From: Hyphomicrobium sulfonivorans
GTDB lineage: Bacteria; Pseudomonadota; Alphaproteobacteria; Rhizobiales; Hyphomicrobiaceae
Length of the DNA: 64,000 nt
Direction: 5' to 3'
Assembly: GCF_013306565.1 (NCBI RefSeq)
Contig: NZ_PZPO01000005.1
Coordinates: 248,001 to 312,000, forward strand
Made by a program: the position numbers and the translations under genes. Of the stretch, positions 27,097-36,847 are shown piece after piece. Within the stretch, counting starts at the first letter, position 1, and every line of letters starts with the position of its first letter. A model generated the notes under the pieces. It did no database searches. It was not told the origin of the DNA and saw only the letters and a program-made list of their open reading frames with translations.

Positions 27097-29457
27097 GTGT
27101 CCAAGCGTTCGGCGTCCCGCGCGTTCCATCCATCCATAAGTGTTTCGTTCGGTGCCCTGGCTGCGGCCACCGCATTCATGCTGGGAGCAGCCGACGCCAA
27201 TGCGCAGTCGGCGGCGGTTCCTGCCGATGAACTGCCAGCGCTCGTTGTCGAGCCGGCGGCCAAAAAGAAAAAAGCTCCGGTAGCCAAGAAAAAGAGCGCG
27301 CCTGCCTCGGCCGCTGCTCCCGTTGCCGTGGCTGCGCAGCCACCCCAGACGGCAACTGCGACCGAAACCGCAGAGTCGAGCGCCTCGCCGCTCTATGCCG
27401 ATCCCGGCCCCGGCGTGAACCTGGACGTGCCGAACACCACCGGCAGCCGCTTAGGCCTGACGCCGCTCGAAACGCCTGCAAGCGTCAGCATCATCTCCGG
27501 TCAGACCGCCCGCGAGCGCGGCCAGCACACCATTACCGAGGCTGTGATGCAAAACGCTCCCGGCATTACGATCGCTACAATTCCGGTACTGGGCACAGCC
27601 TTCACGGCGCGCGGCTTTGTCGGCAACAATTCCATCACGCGGCTTTACGACGGCACGCGCCTTTATCCGGGCACGGGCGGCACCACATCGTTCCCGTTCA
27701 ACATGTGGTCCGTCGAGCGCGTCGAAGTTCTGCATGGCCCTGCGTCCATCCTCTACGGCGACGGAGCGATCGGTGGCGCGATCAATGTTGTGCCCAAAAA
27801 GCCGATCGTTGGCGCGCAGGTCAACGAGGCGCAGGTCTATTACGACAGCAACAACACACGGCGCGCGTCGATCGATAGCGGCGGCTCGCTCACCGATGCG
27901 GTGGCCTATCGCTTCGCGCTCAGCAAGGAAGGGTCGGACGGCTGGGTCGACAACGGCGACTCCGAAAACTTCAACGCCTATGGCGCTCTGCGCATGCAGG
28001 TTTCAGACGACCTCGTGCTCTCGGTCTCGCACGATTACGCTGAACGCGAGCCGATGCAGTATTTCGGCGTTCCCTATCGAGATGGCGTGTTCGACAAGAG
28101 CATCAAGGACAAGAACTTCAACGTCGCTAACTCGCTGGCCGAGTTCCGCGACGAGTGGACTCAGTTCAAGGCCGAATGGCAAGCCACGGACGGTATCACC
28201 GTTCGCAACGTCGCCTATCGTCTGGGCAGCCGGCGCGAGTTCCGCAACGTTGAGGACTACGTGTGGGACACTGCAAACAATCAGATCGACCGGTTCGGCG
28301 GGCTGCATATCCGGCAGAAGCAAAACCAGATCGGCAACCGGCTTGACGCCACTGTCCGCAGTAACTTCTTCGGCTTCGGCAACGAGACCGTGGTTGGCTT
28401 TGACGTAAACAAGGGCACATTCGACTACGCGAATTACAGCGCCGGGGGTATTCCGAGCGTGAACCCCTTCAACCCCAGTCCAGGTCTGTTCCCGAACCCG
28501 CACACGCTCGTGCCGCGGTTCGAATCCGAACTCATGCAGCGCTCGTTCTTCCTGGAGGATCGCCTTGAGCTCAATCGTTACGTCACCGTGGTTGGCGGCG
28601 CGCGGTGGGACACGACGACGTTGACGCGTGAAGATCTAGCGAATGCCAACAATGGCTTTGAAAGCGACTTCAACTCGTTCAACTGGCGCGCTGGCGTAGT
28701 GGTGACGCCGGTTGAAGGCTTGGCACTTTACGGCCAGTACGCCGTCGGCGCGGACCCTCTGGATGTGCCGCTGCTCGACTACGTGAAAAACATCTCCAAC
28801 CTCAAGCAGACGACCGGCACCCAGTACGAGATTGGTATCAAGCAATCGCTTTTTGGCGGCGCGGTTGAATGGTCGCTGGCAGCTTATGAAATCGTGAAGA
28901 ATGACATGTTGATCCGCGGGATCACGCCGGCATTCACTCCGACGCTGCACCAGATTGGTCAGCAGTCGTCGCGCGGCATTGAAGCTACGTTCGGCGCGGA
29001 ACTTGGCAGCGGATGGCGACTGGATGCTAACGGCGCGCTGCTCGACGCCAAATACGATGAGTTTGCTTACCCCGAAATCGATTGGGTCAATTTTGTTGCT
29101 CGAATGGTCGACTACTCGGGTAAGAAGGCAATCATTGTGCCTCGCGAAACCGCGAACATCTGGCTAACCTGGGCGTTCGCTCCGGGCTGGCAGGTTGGCG
29201 GCGGCATCCAGTATGTCGGCAGCAGCTACGAAAACTTCGCCAACACGCTAGAGCGGCCTGCCTACACAATCGCGAACGCAGCTCTGCAGTGGAAGCCTAC
29301 CGCAGCGGCAACACTGGATTTCCAGGTGACCAATCTGTTCGATAAAACCTATGCATCGTACTATCGGACCGATCCGTCGGTCTCGACAGGCAACGATATC
29401 CAGGGCTTTGTCGCGCCACCGCGCACGTTTGCGGTATCGCTCGGCTATAAGTTCTGA
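27097..29457 (+). CDS. TonB-dependent receptor under a cobalamin riboswitch
   Basis: 786 residues from the GTG at 27097, chosen for the GGGGG ribosome site shared with the other two receptors of the window. A signal peptide ends near NAQ|SAA, followed by a TonB box (LPALVVE) and a Lys/Ala-rich linker (PAAKKKKAPVAKKK). The plug domain (TPLETPASVSIISG, VERVEVLHGPASILYGDGAI) and a 22-strand barrel with terminal Phe follow. The sequence resembles ferric-siderophore receptors more than BtuB, but the riboswitch points to a corrinoid, cobalt or cobalt-chelate ligand (inference). The next gene, 52 bp on, is a PepSY protein. Confidence 0.88.
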   Translation: MSKRSASRAFHPSISVSFGALAAATAFMLGAADANAQSAAVPADELPALVVEPAAKKKKAPVAKKKSAPASAAAPVAVAAQPPQTATATETAESSASPLYADPGPGVNLDVPNTTGSRLGLTPLETPASVSIISGQTARERGQHTITEAVMQNAPGITIATIPVLGTAFTARGFVGNNSITRLYDGTRLYPGTGGTTSFPFNMWSVERVEVLHGPASILYGDGAIGGAINVVPKKPIVGAQVNEAQVYYDSNNTRRASIDSGGSLTDAVAYRFALSKEGSDGWVDNGDSENFNAYGALRMQVSDDLVLSVSHDYAEREPMQYFGVPYRDGVFDKSIKDKNFNVANSLAEFRDEWTQFKAEWQATDGITVRNVAYRLGSRREFRNVEDYVWDTANNQIDRFGGLHIRQKQNQIGNRLDATVRSNFFGFGNETVVGFDVNKGTFDYANYSAGGIPSVNPFNPSPGLFPNPHTLVPRFESELMQRSFFLEDRLELNRYVTVVGGARWDTTTLTREDLANANNGFESDFNSFNWRAGVVVTPVEGLALYGQYAVGADPLDVPLLDYVKNISNLKQTTGTQYEIGIKQSLFGGAVEWSLAAYEIVKNDMLIRGITPAFTPTLHQIGQQSSRGIEATFGAELGSGWRLDANGALLDAKYDEFAYPEIDWVNFVARMVDYSGKKAIIVPRETANIWLTWAFAPGWQVGGGIQYVGSSYENFANTLERPAYTIANAALQWKPTAAATLDFQVTNLFDKTYASYYRTDPSVSTGNDIQGFVAPPRTFAVSLGYKF

Positions 29458-29509
29458 TCCGTCGATCCGCGGACACACTTTCGCATAGCGCCGCAGCAAG
29501 AGTTGAGAC

Positions 29510-30985
29510 TTGAAACTGGTAACCACTTCTCCGGTTCGGTGGACAGTCTCGTGGCTGCGGCGCTGGCTTTTCTGGAGCCACCGCTGGCTCGGAGTACTCA
29601 CATGCCTGCTGTGCGCCATGTGGTTTTTCTCCGGCCTCGTGATGCTCTACGTGCCATATCCCGCGTGGCGGGACGCAGAACGTCTGACGGCATTGCCACG
29701 GCTCGATGCCGCCAAAATCAACGTGACACCGAGTGAGGCACTTGCCGCCGTCAATCTCGCCCGGGTGCCGACCGTATTCCGCCTCGAAATGTGGGGCGAT
29801 GAACCGGTCTACCGCATCGTCGATTTCGGCAAGCCCACCTCCGTCTCCGCGCTGGACAGCCGGTTGATCGCCAGCGTTGATACCAATGCCGCCGCCGAGC
29901 GGCTGCAGCGCATCTTTCCCGATAGCCCGGTCAGTCACGCCCGCACAATTCAGCAGGATCAATGGACGGTCTCCGGGTTGTTCTCGCCGCATCGCCCCCT
30001 GCATGTGTTCGAGCTTGCGGATGGTCTCGGCACCGAGATTTACGTCTCATCCAAAACCGGCGAGATCGTTCAGAACACCACCCGCAGCGAGCGCATCTGG
30101 AACTGGCTCGGCTCGGTGCCGCACTGGATTTATTTCACCGTCATCAGAAGCGATCCGCCGTTGTGGCGTCAGGTCATCATGTGGACGGCGGGCCCGGCTG
30201 CCATCGGCGCGGTGCTCGGCATCTGGATCGGTGTGCTGCGCATGCGGCTGCGTAAGCGTTACGCCTCGGGACGGATCACACCCTATCGCGGTTGGATGCG
30301 GTGGCACCATCTCAGTGGGCTTGCTGGCGGCGTGTTTGTTGTCGCCTGGCTGGTCAGCGGATGGCTGTCGGTGTCGCCGCTTGGGGTGATCAGCGGCCTG
30401 AGCATTGGGCCCGACGATCTTGCCCGTTACTATGGCGCGGGGCGCCCTGCGTTCGCGGCTACATTGCCCACGCTGCGGGCCGCAGTTGACGCGAATACTA
30501 AGGAGCTGTCGTTCTCGTGGGTCGAAGGCGCGCCCATCATTATCGCCGATGATGGCGCTGCAAAGCGGGTGCTCGACGCCGGCAGCGGCGAAGCGGCCGA
30601 TCTCGCCGAGCAGCGTCTGACGACGGCTGCGGCTGTCGTGATGCCGGGAGCTAATATCGCGGCAGTCCAGCGACTGGATGCGCCCGATCTCTATTGGTTT
30701 TCGCACCTTGCCCAGCGGCCATTGCCGGTGCTGCGCGTCATGTTCGACGATCCCGCATCCACCTGGCTGATGATCGACCTGACCACCGGGCGCATCGTCG
30801 GCGCTCTGGCGCATGGCGACCGGGTCTATCGGTGGCTGTTCGGGTTTGTGCATCAGTATGATCTGCCGTGGCTGCTTGCGCGCCCTCTGCTCCGCCAGGC
30901 CCTGATCTGGTTGCTTTCGATGCTCGGCATGGCGGTGTCTCTCACCGGCGTGGTGCTGGCGTACCGCATGTTTCGGCTGCGCTGA
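29510..30985 (+). CDS. PepSY-associated membrane protein
   Basis: 491 residues from a TTG at 29510 (weak ribosome site). Membrane segments lie near residues 20-48, 215-245, 265-290 and 460-485, with PepSY-type periplasmic domains between (SSKTGEIVQNTTR near 180; MIDLTTGRIVGALAHGDR near 425). Histidines in HRWLG, PHWIY, RWHHLSG and FVHQYD are placed to bind haem, as in PiuB-like inner-membrane reductases of siderophore loci. It follows the riboswitch-controlled receptor closely, so it probably reduces or handles the imported ligand. The reaction is unproven. Confidence 0.8.
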   Translation: MKLVTTSPVRWTVSWLRRWLFWSHRWLGVLTCLLCAMWFFSGLVMLYVPYPAWRDAERLTALPRLDAAKINVTPSEALAAVNLARVPTVFRLEMWGDEPVYRIVDFGKPTSVSALDSRLIASVDTNAAAERLQRIFPDSPVSHARTIQQDQWTVSGLFSPHRPLHVFELADGLGTEIYVSSKTGEIVQNTTRSERIWNWLGSVPHWIYFTVIRSDPPLWRQVIMWTAGPAAIGAVLGIWIGVLRMRLRKRYASGRITPYRGWMRWHHLSGLAGGVFVVAWLVSGWLSVSPLGVISGLSIGPDDLARYYGAGRPAFAATLPTLRAAVDANTKELSFSWVEGAPIIIADDGAAKRVLDAGSGEAADLAEQRLTTAAAVVMPGANIAAVQRLDAPDLYWFSHLAQRPLPVLRVMFDDPASTWLMIDLTTGRIVGALAHGDRVYRWLFGFVHQYDLPWLLARPLLRQALIWLLSMLGMAVSLTGVVLAYRMFRLR

Positions 30986-31232
30986 CAGCCACCGTCGCAA
31001 GCCCGCGCGCATCCCTGTTCGCGGTGCGGCCGGCACACAGTCGATCAACCAATGATCTTTTAACGGTGTTGCGCATTGATCGTGCGCATAGCCTGCGGCC
31101 GGCACAGTCGGCTACGGACTGATTGATCTCTCACTGCGCCCGCAACTCATACAGGCAACGAAAACTGATCGGGCAGGCGGCGTCCCCGCGTTCCGTATCC
31201 GTAGTTCGGTCTGATCCCTGAAGGAGCATCTC

Positions 31233-32723
31233 ATGGCAGCAGGCGAAGCCTGGAGCATGGATTACGTGAAGCGCCAACTCGAAGCGGCGCTGCTTAATCC
31301 GATCCGAGCCTTCAGGCCCCGCTACCTGCCGCTGCTGATGGTGTACTTCGCCTATGGTGCGCTGGGGCTGATCGCTGTCGCCGAAGCGTTTTGGGTCAAG
31401 AAGGCGCTCACCCTCAGCCCCGCCGAACTCGCCGCGCTCAGCGTCTGGATCACGCTGCCATGGACGGTGAAGATGGTGTTCGGCGAACTGGTCGACGCCG
31501 TGCCCATCTTCGGCTCGCAACGGCGGATCTATGTTTTCATCGGCGCGGCGTTCATTGCCGCTGGCATGCTGCTGCTGGCGGGCGCGTCGGGCGGCTGGCT
31601 TACCTTTGCCAGCCCGGAGAACCTGTATCGGCTGGGCGCGTTTGTCAGCGTGCTCGGTGTTGTCATTCAGGATGTCGTCGCCGATGCGATGAGCACCGAA
31701 GTTGTCGACCGCGAAAATCCCGATGGCACGCCGCGCCCCAAGGAAGATGTCGATCGCGAACTCGGCATGGTGCAGGTGCTGGGGCGGCTTGCGCTGTCGT
31801 TCGGCATGTTCTGCGTCGCTGGCCTCGCGGGCTGGATCGCCAGCATCTATTCATATGAAAGCGTGTTCCTCGCCGGTCTCATCATTCCCGCCATATCGGT
31901 CAGCGGAGCGCTGCTGATTTCGCTGCGGCCGGTTGAACGGCGCCCCATCGACTGGCGCATTCTCGGCGGCGGTATCGTGTTCGGCATCTTCGTGCTGACG
32001 CTTGCGGGTGCTTCGGTGCCGTTCAATCAGGAGATCGTGTTCGCGGTCTCGATGGCGGTCATATGTTCGATGCTGTGGCGCGTGGTGCGTCAGCTCGATC
32101 CCGAAACACAGCGCACGATCTTTTTTGCTGCGCTGATCATTTTCATTTACCGCGCCATGCCGCTGGCGGGGCAGGGCTACACCTGGTTCGTCATCGATGT
32201 GTTGGGCTTTGATGAAGCGTTCCAGGGCACGCTGGCGCAGATCGGCGCCGCCCTCGCGCTGCTCGGCATGTGGCTGTTTTCCGATGCCATCACGCGCCGT
32301 CCGGTTGCGCAGGTTCTGCTATGGCTCACCGTTATCACAACGCTGCTGTCGTTGCCGGCATTCGGTCTCACGCTCGGTCTTGCGGACTGGACTGAGCGTA
32401 TGTTCGGCTTTGGCGCGCGCACCATCGCCATCATCGACGCGGCGACGACGTCACCTTTCGCGCAGCTCAGCATGATACCGTTGCTGACGCTGGTCGCGAT
32501 TTATGCGCCAGCGGGTCATCGTGCAACGTGGTTCGCGTTGATGGCGTCGCTGATGAATCTGGCGCTTGTCGCTGGCGCGCTGCAGACGAAATACCTCAAC
32601 GAGATTTTCGTCATCACGCGCGGCCAATACGACAACCTGCCTTACATCGTCGGCATCAGTCTGGTGATGGGCTTCGTCATTCCCATCGCTGCGATCTTTG
32701 CATTCGGCCGACGCCTGAAGTGA
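31233..32723 (+). CDS. BT1-type (folate/biopterin-like) MFS transporter
   Basis: 496 residues with about twelve hydrophobic segments. The N-terminal FRPRYLPLLMVYFAYGALGL and the loop VIQDVVADAMSTEVVDREN are features of the BT1 folate-biopterin transporter family. GELVDAVPIFGSQRR gives the cytoplasmic loop after segment 2. The substrate is unknown; pterins fit an organism that makes folate and H4MPT, but the cobalamin riboswitch 4.5 kb upstream raises a corrinoid-related option if the transcript extends this far. ATG at 31233 with GAAGGAG upstream. Confidence 0.78.
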   Translation: MAAGEAWSMDYVKRQLEAALLNPIRAFRPRYLPLLMVYFAYGALGLIAVAEAFWVKKALTLSPAELAALSVWITLPWTVKMVFGELVDAVPIFGSQRRIYVFIGAAFIAAGMLLLAGASGGWLTFASPENLYRLGAFVSVLGVVIQDVVADAMSTEVVDRENPDGTPRPKEDVDRELGMVQVLGRLALSFGMFCVAGLAGWIASIYSYESVFLAGLIIPAISVSGALLISLRPVERRPIDWRILGGGIVFGIFVLTLAGASVPFNQEIVFAVSMAVICSMLWRVVRQLDPETQRTIFFAALIIFIYRAMPLAGQGYTWFVIDVLGFDEAFQGTLAQIGAALALLGMWLFSDAITRRPVAQVLLWLTVITTLLSLPAFGLTLGLADWTERMFGFGARTIAIIDAATTSPFAQLSMIPLLTLVAIYAPAGHRATWFALMASLMNLALVAGALQTKYLNEIFVITRGQYDNLPYIVGISLVMGFVIPIAAIFAFGRRLK

Positions 32724-32873
32724 GTCCATCAAGCTGCACGGCAGTTGGCTAAAATTGGATGCATTAAGCGTTCGTTGCAGGTGCGTGCCGGCGTCAATGA
32801 CCTGGTGACACTTCCCACGCACTCTCTTTGCACAGCGAGGCAACAGCCGACGCGCAACGGGAGAGCTTGCAGC

Positions 32874-33317
32874 ATGAAAGCGACAACCACCTGGATTCTG
32901 ATCGCCGATGGCGCCCATGCGCGCCTGTTTGCAAATCGCGGCCCCGGTAAAGGCATCGAGCAGATTGAAGTCATCAACGGCGATGATCGTCCGGACAGTG
33001 AGCTTGTGCGCGACAAGCTGGGGCGCACACACGAATCCGTCGGCGATACCCGCCACGCGATCACGCCGCGTGTCGATCCGCACCGCGAGTTGAAGCGCGC
33101 GTTCGCGCAGCATCTGGGTAAGGTGCTGGAGCAGGGGTTGTCGAAGGATGCCTATGACCGGCTGGTGCTGGTCGCGCCGCCGACGGCGCTGGGGGACCTG
33201 CGCGAGGTGCTGTCCGAGCCGGTCAAGCACAAGGTCTATGCTGAGCTCGACAAGGATCTGGTGAAGGTGCCTACCAAGGCGCTGCCGGAACACCTGGGTG
33301 CGGTGATGCCGATCTGA
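32874..33317 (+). CDS. Host-attachment (Hat) family protein
   Basis: 147 residues from the ATG at 32874, with GGGAGAG upstream; upstream codons in frame are not protein-like. It matches the family annotated as 'protein required for attachment to host cells': it starts with TTWILIADGAHARLFANRG and has DPHRELKRAFAQHLGKVLEQG and LVLVAPPTALGDLRE. The fold is related to eRF1/baeRF-like domains. The name comes from an Agrobacterium phenotype and may not apply in a methylotroph. It stands alone. Confidence 0.82.
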   Translation: MKATTTWILIADGAHARLFANRGPGKGIEQIEVINGDDRPDSELVRDKLGRTHESVGDTRHAITPRVDPHRELKRAFAQHLGKVLEQGLSKDAYDRLVLVAPPTALGDLREVLSEPVKHKVYAELDKDLVKVPTKALPEHLGAVMPI

Positions 33318-33493
33318 AGCGCCCTTTCCGCGCGTTGCACTTGTCCGCAGCGCGCGGGATTGCCGTTGTTTGGAACGGCTGTAACAACGGCGCGCTGTTG
33401 CGCTGCAATGGGTTTCGAAGCAGCGGTGCAGCCTGTTGCTGGCGTGCTGCTCCGGCACAGGATGGCTTAAAAATGTATGCATGACGCTTGAGA

Positions 33494-33907
33494 ATGCGAC
33501 ACTTCGCGGATACATTCGCGGCCATGATGTGGGGTGTATCGCGTATCCGTAACAGAGTGGCCGCAGCCTTGGCGCTGCTGGGCGTCGCTCTGTACGCGTT
33601 TGTGATCCCCGGTCATCTCACCTCACAATTCAACGCGCAGCTTCAGCATGTCTCTCACGCCCTGCTGGCTGAGGCACAGCTTGAAGGCGCCATCTGTGCC
33701 ACCGACGGCACCGATCCTGCAGCACCGCAAACGGAATGCCCGATCTGCAAGGGCGTAAGCGCGCTGCAGTTAGCCTTGGCACCGCGCTCGGCCGTGACGC
33801 TTCCGGTCATGCCGCACGCCGCGCCGATGCCGACGTTCCTGCATGACGATCTGGCATCGTCCACCAATCCCGTTTACCGCAGTCGCGGACCACCTCTCCC
33901 AGCCTGA
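33494..33907 (+). CDS. DUF2946-type small protein of the copper locus
   Basis: 137 residues from the ATG at 33494; a TTG at 33488 is possible. One hydrophobic segment (residues 21-40), then a short periplasmic part with the paired cysteines CPICKG near 78 and a His/Met-containing tail (PVMPHAAPMPTF). This matches the DUF2946 family found beside copper genes. It is 150 bp ahead of the TonB receptor and transcribed with it. A metal-binding or accessory role in copper uptake is inferred. Confidence 0.7.
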   Translation: MRHFADTFAAMMWGVSRIRNRVAAALALLGVALYAFVIPGHLTSQFNAQLQHVSHALLAEAQLEGAICATDGTDPAAPQTECPICKGVSALQLALAPRSAVTLPVMPHAAPMPTFLHDDLASSTNPVYRSRGPPLPA

Positions 33908-34057
33908 CGACGAATGCGCTCGGCTTCGGGCCGCCTGCTGCCTTTGCAGCCCGCCGGTTCCGTTGTGCCAGCGCTGAAGTAATGCGTCGCCGAAGTGCGT
34001 GGCAAATGCCTGCGCCTGCACGCACGGCTTCCAGTAATGCGTTGGGGGAATTGAGTA

Positions 34058-36277
34058 ATGTATCGGAGTTCAGGGCTGCCGGTGGCATGTGCCACGGCTG
34101 TAGCCGCCCTGTGCGGTCCGCTCGCCGGAGCAGGCGTCGCACAGACAGCAGAGAATGGCGAGGTGGCGTTGCCGCCGGTGGTGGTCGAGCAGACTGCAGC
34201 GCCCACGAAGAAGGCCAAGAAAAAGGCCGTGTCCAATAAGGTTGCCGCGCCGTCCAGCGCGCCGCTTGTGCCGTCGGAAACGGCAGCCCCGTCAGCCAAT
34301 ACCGGCGTTGGCGTCACGGTGCGTGCCGGCAGCCTCACGGTGCCGAACACGGCCGAAGCGCAAACGGCGATCCAGCAGACGCCGGGCGGCGTGGCGCTGG
34401 TTCCCGGTAGCGCCTATCAGACCTCGACGCCGGCCAGCACGGTCAAGGACGTGCTCGATTACGTGCCCGGTGTGTTCGTGCAACCCAAGTGGGGCGATGA
34501 CTCGCGCCTGTCCATCCGTGGCTCCGGCCTGTCGCGCAACTTCCATCTGCGCTCAATCCAGCTCTACATGGACGGCATCCCGATCAACACCGCTGACGGC
34601 TACGGCGACTTCCAGGAAATCGATCCCACCGCCTACCGCTATACGGAAGTGTTCAAGGGCGGCAACGGGCTGCGCTTCGGCGCCAATGCGCTCGGCGGCG
34701 CCATCAACTTCGTGATGCCGACCGGCTATGACGCCGACGCCGCCAAGGTGCGCACGGACTTCGGCAGCTACGGTTTCCATAAGCTGTCGGTCAGCTCCGG
34801 CGGCGTTGCCGGCGCGGCCGACTATTTCATCGCTGGCACATGGATGGAAACGGACGGCTTCCGCGATCACTCCGGCGGCGAGAGCTATCGCGGCAGCATG
34901 AACGTCGGCTACCGCCTGTCGGAGAACGTCGAGACGCGCTTCTACATCAACGCCAACCACGTCCGCCAGGACATCCCCGGCAGCTTGACGCGGCAGGCGG
35001 CGTTGACCACGCCCGATGCGGCCAACCCCGGCAACATCGCGCTCGATCAGAAGCGCAATATCGACACCGTGCGCATCGCCAACAAGACCGCCGTGCGTCT
35101 GGCTCCGGGCACGCTGCTGGAATTCGGCGCCTTCGGCGTCGACCGGCATCTGATGCATCCAATCTACCAGTGGCTCGATTACCGTTATCAGGACTATGGC
35201 GCCTTCGCGCGTATCGCGGACGAAAGCCGCATCGCCGGCATGCGTAATCGCTTCATCGGCGGCGTGAACCTGCACAACGGCACGCTCGACAACAAGCATT
35301 ATGCCAACGTCGCTGGGCGCAAGGGCAATCTGGCTTCCAGCTCCGAAGATACCTCTGAAAACCTGTCCGTTTATGCCGAGAACGCGCTGTATGTGCTGAG
35401 CGACGTTGCGCTCGTCGGCGGGGTGCAGTTCCTCCATGCCACGCGTGATCGCTACAACCGTATCAACGGGCAGACGAGCCAGACCGAGTTCAATCTGTGG
35501 AGCCCCAAGGTTGGCGTGCTGTGGGATGTGACGCCGAACGCGCAGGTGTTCGCCAACGTCTCGCGCTCAGCCGAGGTGCCAAGTTTCGGTGAAAGTTCGG
35601 CCGCGTTGGGTGTGGCGTTCACCGACATCCGTGCGCAGCGTGCAACCACCTACGAGATCGGCACGCGCGGCGGCACCGCCGATTACACGTGGGATCTGGC
35701 GCTTTATCGTGCCAACATCGACAACGAGCTGCTGTGCTTCACGGCGGCCAACACCTTCGGTAGTGCCTGTCAGGTAGCCAACGCGGACAGCACGATCCAT
35801 CAGGGCGTTGAGCTTGGCTTCGGGCTGGCCATCGCGCGCGGCGTGCTGACCGAAGGCCGCGACGCGGACGAGTTGTGGCTCAACACCGCCTATACGTTCA
35901 ACGATTTCCGCTACGATGGTGACGCAACGTGGGGCGACAACGAACTGCCGGGCGCGCCGCGTCACTTCCTGCGCGCGGAGCTGCTCTATAAGCATCCCAC
36001 CGGCTTTTACTTCGGGCCGAACATCGAATGGGTGCCGGAGGCCTATTACGTTGATAGCGCCAACACTGTGAAAACCGCTTCGTATGCCATTTGGGGTGCG
36101 AAGGTCGGCTTCGACAATGGCGGCCCGATCAGCGCCTATATCGAAGGCCGCAACCTTTCCGATGAAGCGTACATCGCCAGTGCAAGCACGTCGGCCAACC
36201 TCGGCGGCCTGGATGCGGCGGTGTTTGAACCGGGCACCGGCCGCGCATTCTATGCCGGCGTGCAGTTCAAATGGTGA
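34058..36277 (+). CDS. TonB-dependent receptor of the copper locus
   Basis: 739 residues. A signal peptide ends near GVAQ|TA, then a TonB box (LPPVVVE) and a Lys-rich linker (KKAKKKAVSNK). The plug contains VKDVLDYVPGVFVQPKWGDD, SIRGSGL and YTEVFKGGNGLRFGANALGG; the barrel ends in Trp (AGVQFKW). It is of the FecA/CirA-like type. Its neighbours (DUF2946, His-rich protein, YcnI-PCuAC) suggest it imports copper or a copper chelate. It starts with ATG after TTGGGGGA. The next gene begins 4 bp after its stop. Confidence 0.88.
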   Translation: MYRSSGLPVACATAVAALCGPLAGAGVAQTAENGEVALPPVVVEQTAAPTKKAKKKAVSNKVAAPSSAPLVPSETAAPSANTGVGVTVRAGSLTVPNTAEAQTAIQQTPGGVALVPGSAYQTSTPASTVKDVLDYVPGVFVQPKWGDDSRLSIRGSGLSRNFHLRSIQLYMDGIPINTADGYGDFQEIDPTAYRYTEVFKGGNGLRFGANALGGAINFVMPTGYDADAAKVRTDFGSYGFHKLSVSSGGVAGAADYFIAGTWMETDGFRDHSGGESYRGSMNVGYRLSENVETRFYINANHVRQDIPGSLTRQAALTTPDAANPGNIALDQKRNIDTVRIANKTAVRLAPGTLLEFGAFGVDRHLMHPIYQWLDYRYQDYGAFARIADESRIAGMRNRFIGGVNLHNGTLDNKHYANVAGRKGNLASSSEDTSENLSVYAENALYVLSDVALVGGVQFLHATRDRYNRINGQTSQTEFNLWSPKVGVLWDVTPNAQVFANVSRSAEVPSFGESSAALGVAFTDIRAQRATTYEIGTRGGTADYTWDLALYRANIDNELLCFTAANTFGSACQVANADSTIHQGVELGFGLAIARGVLTEGRDADELWLNTAYTFNDFRYDGDATWGDNELPGAPRHFLRAELLYKHPTGFYFGPNIEWVPEAYYVDSANTVKTASYAIWGAKVGFDNGGPISAYIEGRNLSDEAYIASASTSANLGGLDAAVFEPGTGRAFYAGVQFKW

Positions 36278-36281
36278 TGCC

Positions 36282-36806
36282 ATGAATTTGCATACAACGC
36301 AGCGCTGCGGGCGCTATCTGTTGCGCATCGCAGCCGTTGCGTTTCTCGTCGGCGGCATGTCGATTGCCCCTGCAGTCGCGGATGATGCAAACGACATCCG
36401 CGCACTGCTGGCGCAGACGTGGGACAAGCCGGATAATCGTCTCGCTGTCGATCCTGTTGTCATCGTCGAGGGCAACGCGCTCGCAAGCTGGACGCAGGGC
36501 GATCGCGGTGGCCGCGCATTGCTGCGTCGAGACGATGGCGGCCAATGGAAAGTGGTGTTGTGCAGCGGTGAGCCGCTGCGCCATGCCAGCACGCTCATTG
36601 CCACCGGCATTGCGGAGGCGGATGCCCATGCGCTGGCGGATCGCCTTAACGAAGCGGAAAGCAAGTTGCCAGCGGAGCAGGCGCGATTGTTTTCAACATT
36701 TGAAGGCGTGGTGCACGTTGCGGAAGATGACCACCACGGCCACTCTACGCCCGGCGGCAATGATGCGCCCGCAGACAACCATAGCGGCAAACACCACGGC
36801 CATTAG
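36282..36806 (+). CDS. Periplasmic His-rich protein associated with copper uptake
   Basis: 174 residues from the ATG at 36282, 4 bp after the receptor stop. A signal peptide runs to about residue 33 (PAVA|DD). The body has DIRALLAQTWDKPDNRLAVD, then ASWTQGDRGGRALLRR and WKVVLCSGEPL, a pattern seen in proteins annotated 'copper uptake system-associated'. The C-terminal 25 residues are His-rich (DDHHGHS and SGKHHGH), a likely metal buffer. It sits between the receptor and the YcnI-PCuAC gene, so it probably binds copper in the periplasm. Confidence 0.75.
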   Translation: MNLHTTQRCGRYLLRIAAVAFLVGGMSIAPAVADDANDIRALLAQTWDKPDNRLAVDPVVIVEGNALASWTQGDRGGRALLRRDDGGQWKVVLCSGEPLRHASTLIATGIAEADAHALADRLNEAESKLPAEQARLFSTFEGVVHVAEDDHHGHSTPGGNDAPADNHSGKHHGH

Positions 36807-36847
36807 CATCGGCTACACTTCGATGCTGCACCTCGGAGAAATACCAA

